Source: Nocardia acidivorans NBRC 108247
GTDB taxonomy: Bacteria; Actinomycetota; Actinomycetes; Mycobacteriales; Mycobacteriaceae
Length of the DNA stretch: 64,000 nt
Assembly (NCBI RefSeq): GCF_001625085.1
Contig: NZ_BDAW01000012.1
Location: 124,001-188,000, forward strand
Reading direction: 5' to 3'
Both the position numbers and the translations under genes were made by a program. Of this stretch, positions 49,992 through 62,100 are shown one piece after another. The notes below the pieces were generated by a model. The model had not been told where the DNA came from and did no database searches. It saw nothing but the letters and a program-made list of their open reading frames with translations. Position 1 is the first letter of the stretch; each line of letters opens with the position of its first letter.

Positions 49992-50669
49992 GTGACAGAG
50001 GAAGAGAATTCGCGAGTCGTACCACTGTTCCGGGACCTGGGCGGCGACTTCACCGCCGGCGATTCCGCGGCCGGGCCGAGCTGTCCCACCGGCGGAATCG
50101 CCCGGGACGAACAGCTGACCCGGCGGCTGAGCGGCCTGGTCGTAGCGGTGGGCGGTGGTGATCGCGAGGCCTTCACCGAGCTGTACCGGCTCACCAGTCA
50201 TCGGGTCTTCGGCCTCGCGCTACGTATGTCGCGCAATCGCGCGACGGCGGAGGAGGTCACGCAGGAGGTGTATCTCCAGGCGTGGTCATTGGCGGATCGC
50301 TATGACGAGCGCATGTCGAGCCCGATGGGGTGGCTCATGATGCTGACCCATCGGCGCGCGGTGGACCGCATTCGGGTCGAGCACTCCGCCGCCAATCGTG
50401 AACTCGTCTACGGACAACTACATATGGGCCGCGATCACGATGTCGTACTCGAGGCCGTCGAACAACGGATGGACGAGTCGGACGTATTGCGCTGCCTGGC
50501 GACATTGACTCCGCTGCAACGGGAGACGATCGCGCTGGCCTACTACGGCGGTCATACCTACAGCGAGGTCGCCGACCAACTGGGCACCCCGGTGCCCACC
50601 GTGAAGACCCGCATTCGTGACGGTCTGAAGCGCCTAGCGGCCTGCCTGACAGGAGGTGACCTACCATGA
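49992..50669 (+). CDS. second SigK-like ECF sigma factor
   Basis: 225 residues from GTG at 49992. After a 40-residue N-terminal extension the regions 2 and 4 closely follow SigK: FTELYRLTSHRVFGLALRMS, AEEVTQEVYLQAWSLADRYD, SPMGWLMMLTHRRAVDRIR and TPVPTVKTRIRDGLKRLAAC. It is not identical and lies on the other strand of the same locus. It is coupled by ATGA to its anti-sigma factor and then to a molybdoenzyme gene. Confidence 0.92.
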   Translation: MTEEENSRVVPLFRDLGGDFTAGDSAAGPSCPTGGIARDEQLTRRLSGLVVAVGGGDREAFTELYRLTSHRVFGLALRMSRNRATAEEVTQEVYLQAWSLADRYDERMSSPMGWLMMLTHRRAVDRIRVEHSAANRELVYGQLHMGRDHDVVLEAVEQRMDESDVLRCLATLTPLQRETIALAYYGGHTYSEVADQLGTPVPTVKTRIRDGLKRLAACLTGGDLP

Positions 50670-51412
50670 GCGCCATCGAGCGGCCCGGGATCGAGCCGGG
50701 CAGCGATCTGCTCGAGCTCGCTTACCCCTATGCGATCGACGCGGTGACCGACGGCGAACGCGCGGAGATCGAGCTGCGCCGCGCCCGCGCCGATCGGCTG
50801 ACCGTGGCCGAATTCGACGCCATCGTGAGCTGGGTTCGGGAGACCATGGCCGATCTCAGTATCGCCGACTCCTGTTCCGCCCCAGCCGGTCTCGAGGATC
50901 GGCTGCTGCGCGCGCTGGACGCCGCCGCGCCGCCGCCCGGGCGTAGCGATCGGCGTCGTACCCTGCCGCATCGAGTGAACTGGCTCGCCGCCGCGGCGGT
51001 GGTGATCGTGGCGCTCGGAATGGGACTGGGGTTCCTGGTCTTTCGCTCCGGCGAGCACACCGCCCCCGATGCCCTTTCGGCCGTGCTGATCGATCGGCAA
51101 CCGGATACCACGATTCGATTCGTTCCGGTCAGCTCCGGAGGCGAACTCGAGATTCACACCTCCGCAACGCTTTCCGCCGCCTCGGTGCGCTTGCGCGCGG
51201 TCCCGGAGCCGCCGTCGGGGCACACCTACCAGATGTGGCTGGTGTCGCTCGGCGGTGTTCCGCGCTCCACCGCCGTGTTCGATGCGATCGTCGGCGACCC
51301 GGTGGTCATGGCGTTCCGGCCGGTGGACACCCTCGCGGTCACGGTGGAGCCGCTCGGCGGATCACCGCAGCCCACGACCGCCCCGATCGCCAGCCTCAAC
51401 CTCCTCGCATGA
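50666..51412 (+). CDS. second RskA-like anti-sigma factor
   Basis: 248 residues. LLELAYPYAIDAVTDGERAE at residues about 15-34 is almost the same as in the first RskA. One membrane helix (WLAAAAVVIVALGMGLGFLV, about 106-125) and a C-terminal RskA domain follow (HTYQMWLVSLGGVPRSTAVF, VEPLGGSPQPTTAPI). The conserved N-terminus suggests it binds the adjacent sigma factor; crosstalk with SigK is possible. Stop and next start overlap (ATGA). Confidence 0.92.
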   Translation: MSAIERPGIEPGSDLLELAYPYAIDAVTDGERAEIELRRARADRLTVAEFDAIVSWVRETMADLSIADSCSAPAGLEDRLLRALDAAAPPPGRSDRRRTLPHRVNWLAAAAVVIVALGMGLGFLVFRSGEHTAPDALSAVLIDRQPDTTIRFVPVSSGGELEIHTSATLSAASVRLRAVPEPPSGHTYQMWLVSLGGVPRSTAVFDAIVGDPVVMAFRPVDTLAVTVEPLGGSPQPTTAPIASLNLLA

Positions 51413-52953
51413 ACGCGGTCAGAGGTTATTCGGCCGCGGGCCGCCGACGGCTGCGTGGCGCCGCAGCCGGATTGCTCGCGGCGGCAACGGTATTGGGTAT
51501 CGGACACCTGGTGGCGGTGCTGATCGATCCGGCCGCCTCGCCGTTCTACGTGCTGGGCGCGACGATGGTCGATCACACGCCACATGCCTTGAAAGATGCT
51601 GCGATTCGGCGCTTCGGCAGTCATGACAAGCTCGCGCTGTTCGTCTCGATGGCCGCGGTCATGGCCTTGGGCGCGATGCTCGCGGGCCTGCTGGAGCGGC
51701 GGCGGCCGATCGGCAGCGCGCTGCTGATCGGATTGGGCGTGGTGACCGTGGCCGCGGCGATGGCGCGGCCCACCGCGACGCCCTGGTTCGCGGTGCCGAC
51801 CATAGTCGGCATTCTCGCGGGCATCGTGGCACTGCGCGTACTGACCACCGGATCGCCCACGCTGCGCACCCCAGAGCCGAACTCCCTGTCCCGCCGCCGA
51901 TTTCTGCTTTCCGCGGCGGCTGTCGGCGCGCTCGCGGTGAGTGCCGCGGCGACCGGGAAATGGCTGGGCACGCGATTGCACGATATCGTCGCCGACCGGG
52001 CACGCTTTGTGCTCCCGCGAACGGCACGTCCGGCACCGGCGGTCGCGGAGGCGGTTCAGCCGCCCGTCGACGGGATCACCCCGTTCCTCACCTCCGCCGA
52101 TCGCTTCTACCGGGTCGACACGGCCTTGCAGGTGCCCGCGCTCAGCAGCGGCGACTGGCGACTGCGGATACACGGAATGACCGATCGCACAGTGGAATTC
52201 GATATGGATCGGCTGCGCACGCTCCCCGCGGTCGAGCGCATCGTCACCCTCACCTGTGTGTCGAACGAGGTCGGCGGTGAGCTGGCCGGTACCGCCCGCT
52301 GGCTCGGCTATCCGCTGGCCGATCTGCTCGCCGCGGCCGGTGTGCATCCGGACGCCGATATGCTGCTCTCCCGCAGTATCGACGGATTCACCGCGGGCAC
52401 ACCGGTATCGGCCATCCTGGACGGTCGCGACGCCCTGCTCGCCATCGGGATGAACGGTGCGCCGCTGCCGATCGTGCACGGCTACCCCGCCCGGCTGATC
52501 GTGCCCGGACTCTACGGCTATGTCTCGGCTACCAAATGGGTGGTGGATCTGGAGTTGACGCGGTTCGACGCCGCGCGCGCCTACTGGACCGATCGCGGCT
52601 GGGCCGATCGCGCCCCGATCAAGACCGCCTCGCGCATCGACGTCCCCGCGGCCTTCGCGACCGTCCCGGCCGGACCGGTGACGGTCGCGGGCACCGCCTG
52701 GGCGCAGCGGCGCGGCATCGCGGGGGTGCAGGTGCGGGTCGACGACGAGCCGTGGCAGTCCGCGACCCTGGCCGCCGAATATTCGATCGACACCTGGCGG
52801 CAGTGGACCTGGCAATGGAACGCGACCCCGGGTAATCACACGCTGCGGGTGCGCGCCGTCGACGGTCGGGGTGAGCCCCAGACCGAGCAGCGCACACCGC
52901 CCTTCCCGAGTGGTTCCACCGGCTGGCACAGCCGCGTGGTGACGGTCCGATAA
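51409..52953 (+). CDS. membrane-anchored sulfite-oxidase-type molybdoenzyme
   Basis: 514 residues from ATG at 51409. Four hydrophobic helices occupy about 15-38, 75-95, 101-119 and 125-145. A twin-arginine-like SRRRFLLSAAAVGAL follows near 161, then the oxidoreductase molybdopterin domain with catalytic Cys283 (IVTLTCVSNEVGG), GARWLG-type TARWLGYPLADLL, and VPGLYGYVSATKWVVDLEL, and a C-terminal Mo-co dimerisation Ig-like domain (VTVAGTAWAQRRGIAGVQVR). Such enzymes oxidise sulfite or reduce sulfoxides. The membrane-bound form and coupling to a sigma/anti-sigma pair suggest a redox-repair or sensing role, not proven. Confidence 0.88.
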   Translation: MNAVRGYSAAGRRRLRGAAAGLLAAATVLGIGHLVAVLIDPAASPFYVLGATMVDHTPHALKDAAIRRFGSHDKLALFVSMAAVMALGAMLAGLLERRRPIGSALLIGLGVVTVAAAMARPTATPWFAVPTIVGILAGIVALRVLTTGSPTLRTPEPNSLSRRRFLLSAAAVGALAVSAAATGKWLGTRLHDIVADRARFVLPRTARPAPAVAEAVQPPVDGITPFLTSADRFYRVDTALQVPALSSGDWRLRIHGMTDRTVEFDMDRLRTLPAVERIVTLTCVSNEVGGELAGTARWLGYPLADLLAAAGVHPDADMLLSRSIDGFTAGTPVSAILDGRDALLAIGMNGAPLPIVHGYPARLIVPGLYGYVSATKWVVDLELTRFDAARAYWTDRGWADRAPIKTASRIDVPAAFATVPAGPVTVAGTAWAQRRGIAGVQVRVDDEPWQSATLAAEYSIDTWRQWTWQWNATPGNHTLRVRAVDGRGEPQTEQRTPPFPSGSTGWHSRVVTVR

Positions 52954-53111
52954 TCGCTCTGTTTGTCTGAATTGACCGATTCCCCAACGGATTTCACTTA
53001 TCGACCAATCCGGCCGTGCGGTCTGGACGACTTCCTCTGGAGCTTTGCAGAAATGTTGCTGCATGCCCTAAGGGCACCGTCCAGATCCTCTATCGGCGAT
53101 TGGAGTGTTCT

Positions 53112-56100
53112 ATGACCGCACTGACCTCGGAGCCCGCGGGTCGTGACGCATCGGACACCGTCTTTTCTTTTCCCTTGTCCGAAGCGCAAATTGGGATATG
53201 GAACGCGCAACACATCGCACCCGACCGGCCCCTGACGGTCGCGCAGTACGTCGCGATCCACGGAGATTTCGATGTGGCGCGACTGGCACAGGCCATGCGC
53301 CTGTGTGCTGGCGATTTGCAGAGCCTTCGACTGCGTATCGTCGAGGTGGACGGCAGTCCGCGCCAGCTGGTGGGGCCGGACGAACCGGTCGATATCGCGC
53401 GCCACGACTTCCGTTCCTGCGATGAGCCGCGGGCGGCCGCCATGGACTGGATGCGCCGCGATGCCGCCGTCTCGATACCGCTGCTCGGCGAGCGCCTCTT
53501 CACCAGTGCCGTCCTGCGCACCGGCGCGGACGAATACCTGTGGTACGCCAAGATGCATCACATCGCCATCGACGGTTACGGCGCCATGCTGCTGGTGGCG
53601 CGCATCGCCGAACATTACAACGCGCTCACCGACGGCAGCGCGCCGAGCCCGCTGTCCGCGGGCGAGCTGTACGCCATCTACGAGTCCGAACGCGCCTACC
53701 GGGATTCGCCCGATTTCACCGAGGATCAGCGCTACTGGCGCGGGCGTCTGAACGCCATCGGCGCGATCTTCAGCCTCAGCGACCGCTACGGTCCCGCCGA
53801 GACCGATCGCCGCATCGAGAGCGGTGTGCTGGATCCCGCTCGTATCGCCGAACTCGATTCGGTGCGTGCCCGATTCGGCGCTTCCCGCCCCGCCCTGCTG
53901 ACCGCCGGCGTGGCCGCGTACCTGGCCGCGGTCACCGGACGCTCGGAGGTCACCCTCTCTCTGCCGGTCACCGCCCGTACTACGCCGGAGCTGCGTATGT
54001 CCGCCGGGTACGTCTCGAATGTGGTGCCCGTGCGGGTCGAGATCGCCGCCGAGACCACCGTGGCCGAGTTGGTCGGCGCGGTCGATCCGAGCATTCGTGA
54101 CGCGCTGCGGCATCAGCGCTATCGGCACGAGGATATGCAGCGAGATCGGGGCGTGGCGGGGGAGCACCGCAGCCTGTTCGGTCCCGTAGTCAATATCATG
54201 CTGTTCCACAACGGAATTCGCTTCGGCCCCGCCGAGGCGACCATGCATCTGCTCTCCACCGGTCCGGTGGAGGATCTCTCGATCAATATCTACAACGGCG
54301 CCGGACCCGGCGAGCTGCATATCGACTTCATCGGCAACCCCGCGCGCTACACCGCGGACGAACTGCGTGCCCACCACCGCCGGTTTCTGGACTACCTCGC
54401 CGAATTCCTCCGCACCGCACCGGAAACGAACCTCTCACGGGTGACGGTCATGGGTCCGGCGGAACGTGAGCTGGTACTGCGGGATTGGGCGCTCACACCG
54501 TCGCTGGTGCGCGATGGCGACCAGACGCTGGCCGATCGATTCGACGCGACGGTCGCCGAGCACGGCACCGCGACGGCGGTGCGCTGTGACGGGGTGGGGC
54601 TGAGCTACCGGGAACTCGATGAACGGGCGAATCGACTGGCTCGCACACTGATCGAGCACGGGGTCGGCCCCGAAGCCCTGGTCGCGGTGGCGCTGCCGCG
54701 TTCGCCGGACCTCATTGTCGCGCTCTTGGCCGTGGTGAAGGCCGGTGGCGGTTATCTGCCGATCGATCCGGCCTATCCGGCGGACCGCATCGCGTACATG
54801 CTCGAGGACGCGCGGCCCGCGTGCGTGATCACCACCGCGCAGCTGCGAACGGGATTCCCGGCGGGACTGCCGCTGATCGACGTGGCGGCCGTCGACCAGA
54901 CCGCGAACGGCGCACCCATTACCGCCGCCGAGCGCACGGGCGCACTCACACCGGGCAATATCGCCTATGTCATCTACACCTCCGGCTCCACCGGCCGCCC
55001 CAAGGGTGTGCAGATCCCGCACGCCAATGTGCTGACCCTGTTCGGAAATACCGCCGCCGCTTACGAATTCGATCGGCACGACGTGTGGACCCTGTTCCAC
55101 TCCTACGCCTTCGACTTCTCGGTGTGGGAGCTGTGGGGCCCGCTGTTGCACGGCGGCACCCTGGTGGTCGTGGACTACGAGACCTCGCGCTCGCCCGAGT
55201 TGTTCCTGGCGCTGTTGCGGCGCGAGCGCGTGACCGTGCTGAACCAGACACCCTCGGCGTTCGCCCAGTTGGTGGCCGCCGACCGGATCGAGGCCGAGCT
55301 CGACCCGCTGGCGCCGCCACTGTCGTTGCGCTACATCATCTTCGGCGGTGAGGAGCTGGAGCCGCGCCGCTTGGCCGACTGGTATCGGCGGCACGACGGA
55401 CCCGGCGCGCCGCGCCTGATCAACATGTACGGCATCACCGAGACGACCGTGCACGTCACCTACCGCGCACTGGACCGCGCGGCGGCCAACTCCGGAGGCG
55501 GCGGAATCGGCCGTGCCATACCGGGACTCGGCATTCTGCTGCTGGATACCCGATTGCGGCCCGCGCCGATCGGGGTCGCGGGTGAGATCTACGTCAGCGG
55601 TGCGCAACTCGCCCGCGGCTATCTCGGCCGGCCCGCGCTGACCGCGGCGCGTTTCGTGGCCGATCCGTACGGGGCGCCGGGCACACGCCTGTACCGATCC
55701 GGCGACCTCGGCCGCTGGAGCGCCTCCGGCGAACTCGAATACCTCGGACGCGCGGACGATCAGGTGAAGGTGCGCGGTTTCCGCATCGAACTCGGTGAGA
55801 TCGAGGCCGCGCTGCTGGCGCTGGAGCAGATCCGCCAAGCCGCGGTGATCGTGCGGCGCGGTGACGCCGGCGCGGCCGATATCGTCGCCTACCTGGTCAC
55901 CGAACCCGGTGCGGCCCTGGATATCCCGCAACTTCGCGGTGCCCTCGGGCAGCATCTGCCGGAATACATGGTGCCCGCGGCGTACGTGGTGCTCGAGGCG
56001 TTGCCGCTCACCGCCAATGGCAAACTCGACCGGCGGGCGCTGCCCGAACCCGTCGCGGTGACCGCCGCGTACCGGCCCGCGCGCACCCAGGCCGAGCGTA

Positions 56101-59100
56101 CGGTGGCCGCGGTGCTGGCCGAGGTGCTCGATATCGCGCGCGTCGGTCTGGACGACGGTTTCTTCGCCCTCGGCGGCAACTCCCTGAGCGCGACCCGGGT
56201 GGCGGCGAGGATCGGCGCGGAAGTCGGTGTCGCGGTACCGGTTCGACTGGTGCTCGAGGAGACCACGGTGGCGGGACTGGCGGCCCGGGTGGCGCTGTTG
56301 CTGCCCGGGACCGCCGGTGCCGAGTTGAGCGCCCGTCCGCGGCCGCCGCGCATTCCACTGTCCCCGGCGCAACAACGAGTGTGGTTCATCAACCGTTTCG
56401 ATCCGGACGCATACACGTACAACATTCCGTTCGCGGTGCGGATGCTCGGCGAACTTGATTGCGACGCTTTGGGTTCGGCGGTGGCGGACCTCATCGAACG
56501 CCATGAGCCGCTGCGCACCGTGTTCCCGGAGGACGTGGACGGCCCGCACCAGGTGATCCGGTCCGCCGCCGAGGTCCGCACCGACCTGACTCCGGTCGAG
56601 GTGACCGCGGCGCGCCTCGATGATCACCTGCATGCCTTCGCCTCTCGGGGTTTCGAGTTGACCACCGAGACCGCGCTGCGGGTTCGCCTGGTGCGGATCG
56701 GCGAGCGCGAGCATGTGCTGGCGGTGGTCATCCATCACATCGCAGGTGACGGCTGGTCGCTCGCCCCGTTCTTCGCCGATCTGTCCCACGCCTACGCGGC
56801 GCGATCGAAGGGCCACGCCCCCGAGTGGACGCCGCTGCCGGTGCAGTACGCCGACTACAGCCTCTGGCAGACCGAGACGCTCGGTGATATCGCCGATCCG
56901 TCCAGTCCGGCCGCGGCGGAGCTGGATTACTGGCGCACCCAGCTCGCGGAGCTGCCCGATGAGCTGTCCCTGCCCTACGATCGCCCGCGCCCGCCGGTGC
57001 AGTCCTTCCGGGGCGCGAAGGTGGAGTTCGCGGTGGACGCGCGGGTGCACGCGGACTTGCTGCGGGTGGCGCGCGCGGCCGATGCGACCCTGTTCATGGC
57101 GGTGCACTCGGCGTTCGCGGTCCTGTTGGCCCGGCTCTCGGGCGGTCTCGACATCGCGGTCGGCACCCCCGTGGCCGGTCGCGGTGAGCGGGGCCTGGAC
57201 GGGTTGATCGGCATGTTCGTCAATACCGTGGTCTTCCGTACCCGGCCCGATCCGGGCGAGTCGTTCCGGGACCTGCTGGTGCGGCAGCGTGCGGTCGATC
57301 TCGCGGCGTTGGCGCACGCGCGGTTGCCGTTCGAGCGTTTGGTGGAGGAGCTGAATCCGGTTCGCTCCACCGCCCGGCACCCCCTGGTGCAGGTCGGTTT
57401 CTCGTTCCAGAACCTGGGCCGGATCGACGTACGATTGCCGGGAGTCACGGTGCGCGGCAGCGAGATCGAGACCGGCGTCGCCCAATTCGATCTGCAACTG
57501 GTGCTGACCGATCACTATGACGAATCCGGTGCGCCGACCGGAATCAGCGGGCATTTCGTCTATGCCACGGACCTCTTCGATCAGGCCACGGTGGCCGGGT
57601 TCGCCGATCGCCTCATCCGGCTGCTCACCGAGATCGCGGACGGCCCGGATCGGGCGATCGGTGATATCGACCTGCTCGAGCACGCGGAGCGGCAGCGTAT
57701 TCTGCACGGCTGGAACGACACCGGACATCCGGTCGATCCCCGGCAGACACTGGCCGCTCTCTTCACCGCCCAGGCGGCGCGTACCCCGGCCGCGGTGGCG
57801 TTGATCGCGGATCGGGGCCGCGACCTCGAACCGGTGACGGTGACCTATCGGGAACTTTCCGAACAGGTGAATCGACTTGCCCGCCATCTGATCTCCCTCG
57901 GGGTCGGCCCGGAGGTCCGGGTCGCCCTGGCGGTACGCCGCTCGGCCGAGCTGCTGGTAGGCATGTACGCGGTGACCGTCGCGGGTGGCGTCTACGTCCC
58001 GGTGGATCCCGATCAGCCCGTCGAACGCGTGGCCGATATTCTCGCCGCCGCCGCTCCGCGCTGCGTGCTCAGCACCCGCTCGGACGCGCTGGATCTGCCG
58101 TCGGCGACGGTTCCGGTGCTCGAGCTCGACGCACTGGATCTGTCGGCGCTGCCGCCGTACCCCGTACTCGACCGGGAGCGCACCGCAGCGCTGCGCGCGG
58201 AGCACACCGCGTATGTCATCTTCACCTCCGGATCCACCGGTCGCCCCAAGGGCGTGGCGGTGCCGCACCGGGCGGTGGTGAACCAATTGCTGTGGAAGCA
58301 GCAGACATTCGGGCTGGACAGCGACGACACCGTGCTGTTGAAGACGGCCGCCACCTTCGACCTGTCGGTGTGGGAGTGCTGGTCGGGTGTGCTCGCCGGC
58401 GGCACGACGGTGATCGCGACCCCGGACGGGCATCGTGATCCGGCGTATCTGGCCGCGTTGATCCGCGAGCGGCGGGTGTCGGTGCTGCATCCGGTGCCCT
58501 CGCTGCTGACGGCATTGGCGTCCGCGCCGCAGCCGGAGCTGCCGGCCACCCTGCGGCTGGTGCTCGCCATCGGTGAGGCATTGCCCGCCGCGACCGCCCA
58601 GCGGTTCCGCCGCGCGAATCCGCATACCGCGCTGTGGAACCTCTACGGTCCGACCGAGGCCGCGGTCTCGGTGACCGCGCATCGGGTGGACGATATCGAT
58701 ACCGGTGGCGTCCCGATCGGCAGGCCGGAGTGGAACTCCCGGGTCTACGTGCTCGACGCCCGGCTGCGGCCGGTGCCGCCCGGTGTGGTCGGCGAGTTGT
58801 ACCTGGCCGGAATCCAATTGGCGCACGGCTATCTCGGCCGAGGCGGGCTGACCGCCGAGCGGTTCGTTCCGGATCCGTTCGCTCTCGGTCCGGGCGAGCG
58901 CATGTACCGCACCGGCGATCTCGCGTCCTGGACCGCCGCGGGGGAGCTGGAGTACCACGGCCGCACCGATTTCCAGGTCAAGGTGCGCGGATTCCGCGTG
59001 GAGCTGGGCGATATCGAGGCCGCGCTGCTGGCGCGGTCCGCCGTCGACAGCGCCGTCGTGGTCGCGCATTCGGATGCGCGCCGCGGTGATCAGTTGATCG

Positions 59101-62100
59101 CGTATGTGGTTGCCGCACAAGGTCATACGGTCGAACCGGACAACCTCCGCGCTCGTCTCGCAACCGTGCTGCCCGCCTATATGATTCCCGCCGCGGTCAT
59201 GGTGCTGCCCGAACTGCCGATGACCGCCACGGGCAAGGTGGATCGCCGGGCGCTGCCCGAACCGGTATTCCCCGTGGCGAGTTTCCGCGCGCCGGTCACC
59301 CCCGCCGAATGCGCGGTGGCCGAGGTCTTCTCGGACGTGCTGGGCGGCACGCCGATCGGCCTCGATGACGACTTCTTCGCACGCGGTGGCAACTCCCTGC
59401 TGGCGACCAAGGTCGCCGGGCGGCTCGGCCGCCTGCTGAACACGCAGGTCGAGGTGCGGGCGCTCTTCGAAGCGCCGACGGTGGGCGCGCTGGCGACCCT
59501 GCTGGCGAACCTCGCCGACGCCGCCCCGCGACCGGCCCTGACCGCCGCGCCGCGACCGGAGCGGATACCGCTGTCCTCGGCCCAGCGCCGCCTGTGGTTC
59601 CTGAACCGTCTCGACACCGACTCCGGGGTGTACAACATCGCGGTGCGCCTGAGTTTGTCCGGGCCGCTGGATGTTCCGGCGCTGGAGCGGGCGCTGGGCG
59701 ATGTCGTCGCCCGGCACGAGGCGCTGCGCACCCGCTTCCCCGAGGATGGACAGGGCCCGCATCAGGTGGTGCTGCCGCCGGACGTCACGGTGCCGTTCGC
59801 ACACCTGGTCACCGATCCGGAGGGCGTGGACGCCGATGTCCGGGATTTCGCCGCCACCGGATTCGACCTCACGGCCGACACCCCGCTGCGCGCCGCGCTG
59901 CTGCGCCTGGCCGCCGATGAGCATGTACTGGTGGTGGTCGTCCATCACATCGCGGCCGACGGCTGGTCGCTGACCCCGCTGGCCGCCGATCTGGTGTCCG
60001 CGTATTCCGCGCGCCGCGCGGGGGCCGCGCCGGGCTGGCGGGCGCTGCCGGTGCAGTATCCGGATTTCACCGTGTGGCAACAGGATCTGCTCGGCAGCGA
60101 GCAGGATCCGCTCAGCCCGGCCGCGCGTCAACTCGCCTATTGGCGCGAGCGCCTCGCCGGGTTGCCGGAGTGCCTGGAACTGCCCGCGGATCGCCCCCGG
60201 CCCGCGACCGCCTCTCGGCGCGGCGGGACCGTTCACGCCGAGCTGGACCTGAATCTGCATGCGGCACTGGGGAGTATCGCGCAGCGCCACGGCGCGAGCC
60301 TGTTCATGGTGTTGCACGCCGCACTGGCCGGTGTGCTGGCCCGGCTCGCCGCCACCGCGGACGTGGCCATCGGCACCCCGGTCTCCGGCCGCAGCGATCC
60401 CGCGCTCGACGATCTGGTCGGCATGTTCGTTGGCACCCTGGTGCTGCGCACGGCCGTCGACACCGGTGCGCCCTTCGCGCAGCTGCTGGATGCGGTGCGC
60501 CGTACCGACCTGGACGCCTTCGCGCACGCGGAGCTGCCCTTCGAGCGTCTGGTGGAGGTCCTCGAACCGGTCCGCTCGGCCGCGTACCATCCGCTGTTCC
60601 AGGTCATGCTCTCGGTGCACAGCGATGTCCCGGATGCGGTGGAACTGGACGGATTGCGCTGCACCACGGCCGCGGTGAACACCGATGCGGCGCGCTGGGA
60701 CCTGGAGTTCACCCTCGTCGAACGGCATTCCCCACACGGCGATCCCGCGGGCGTCGAGCTCGGACTCACCTATGCCACCGATCTCTTCGACCGGGACAGC
60801 GCCGATCGCATCGTCCAGCGCCTGCTCCGGGTGCTCGCGGCGGTGGCCGCCGATCCCGAGGCGATCGTGGGCGAGCTGCCACTGCTGGACTCCGCCGAAA
60901 TCGCCACGCTGGCACCGGTATCGGGACCGACCGCGGCACCGGTCGGCACCCTCGCCGAAATCTTCGACAATGCCGTCGCCCTCGATCCCGGCGCGATCGC
61001 CGTGCGCTGCGGTGACCGCGCGCTGACCTACGCCGAACTCGACAGCCGCGCCGATCGCCTGGCCCGCCTGCTGATCGGGCACGGGGTCGGTCCGGAAGAT
61101 ATTGTCGCGCTCGGCATTCCGCGCACCCTGGAGTGGGTGTGCGCGACGGTGGCGGTCGCGAAGGCGGGTGCGGCCTTCCTGTCGATCGACCCCGCCTATC
61201 CGCTCCCGCGCAAACAACATATGGTGACCGACTCCGGGACCCGGATCGGGCTCACCCTCGGTGCGCATCGTGGCGAACTGCCCGCCGACGGGATGAACTG
61301 GCTGGTGCTGGACGATGCGGAGACCCTCGCGGCCGTCGCGGCTCTGCCGGACGGACCGATCAGCGATGCCGATCGGCGCGCACCCTCGCATATCGGGCAC
61401 CTGGCCTACCTCATCTACACCTCCGGATCGACCGGAACACCCAAGGGCGTTGCGGTCACGCATGCCGGCATCGGCAATTTCGCCCGGTCAATGGCCGAGC
61501 GCTGTGGCCTCGAATCCGGGGACCGCACACTGCTTTTCGCCTCGCCGAGCTTCGACGCCTCGATTCTGGAACTGCTGCTGGCCTGGTGCGCGGGCGCGAC
61601 CGCGGTGGTGGTCCCGCCGCAGGTGTACGGCGGCGACGAGCTGGCGGAGCTGCTCGAACGCGAACGCCTCACGCACGCCTTCCTTACCCCGGCGGCGCTG
61701 GCCAGCCTGGACGCGGGCGCTCGGGCACTGCCCGACCTGCGCGGACTGATCGTCGGCGGTGAGGCGGTCGGTCCGGAGCTGCTCGAGCGCTGGGCGGACC
61801 GGCACCGGATGTTCAACGCCTACGGGCCTTCCGAGGCCACCATCGCGGTGGCGATCTCGAATGCCCTTGCCCCGCAGCAGCGAATCGTCCTGGGCGGGCC
61901 GATCCGGGGTGCGGAGCTGGCGGTGCTGGACAGCCGACTGCGCCCGGTCCCGGTGGGCGTCATCGGTGAGCTGTACATCGGCGGCGCGGCGCTGGCGCGC
62001 GGCTATATCGCGCGACCGGGCCTGACCGCGACACGCTTCGTCGCGGACCCGTTCGGCGGCCCCGGCGCACGCCTGTATCGCACCGGCGATCTGGTGCGCT

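Noticed and set aside
54435..61463. Open frame of 2,342 codons antisense to the NRPS
   Set aside because: GC-rich coding sequence leaves long stop-free antisense frames. The translation has no domains, is dominated by Arg, Gly, Gln and His, and the sense frame shows continuous NRPS motifs.
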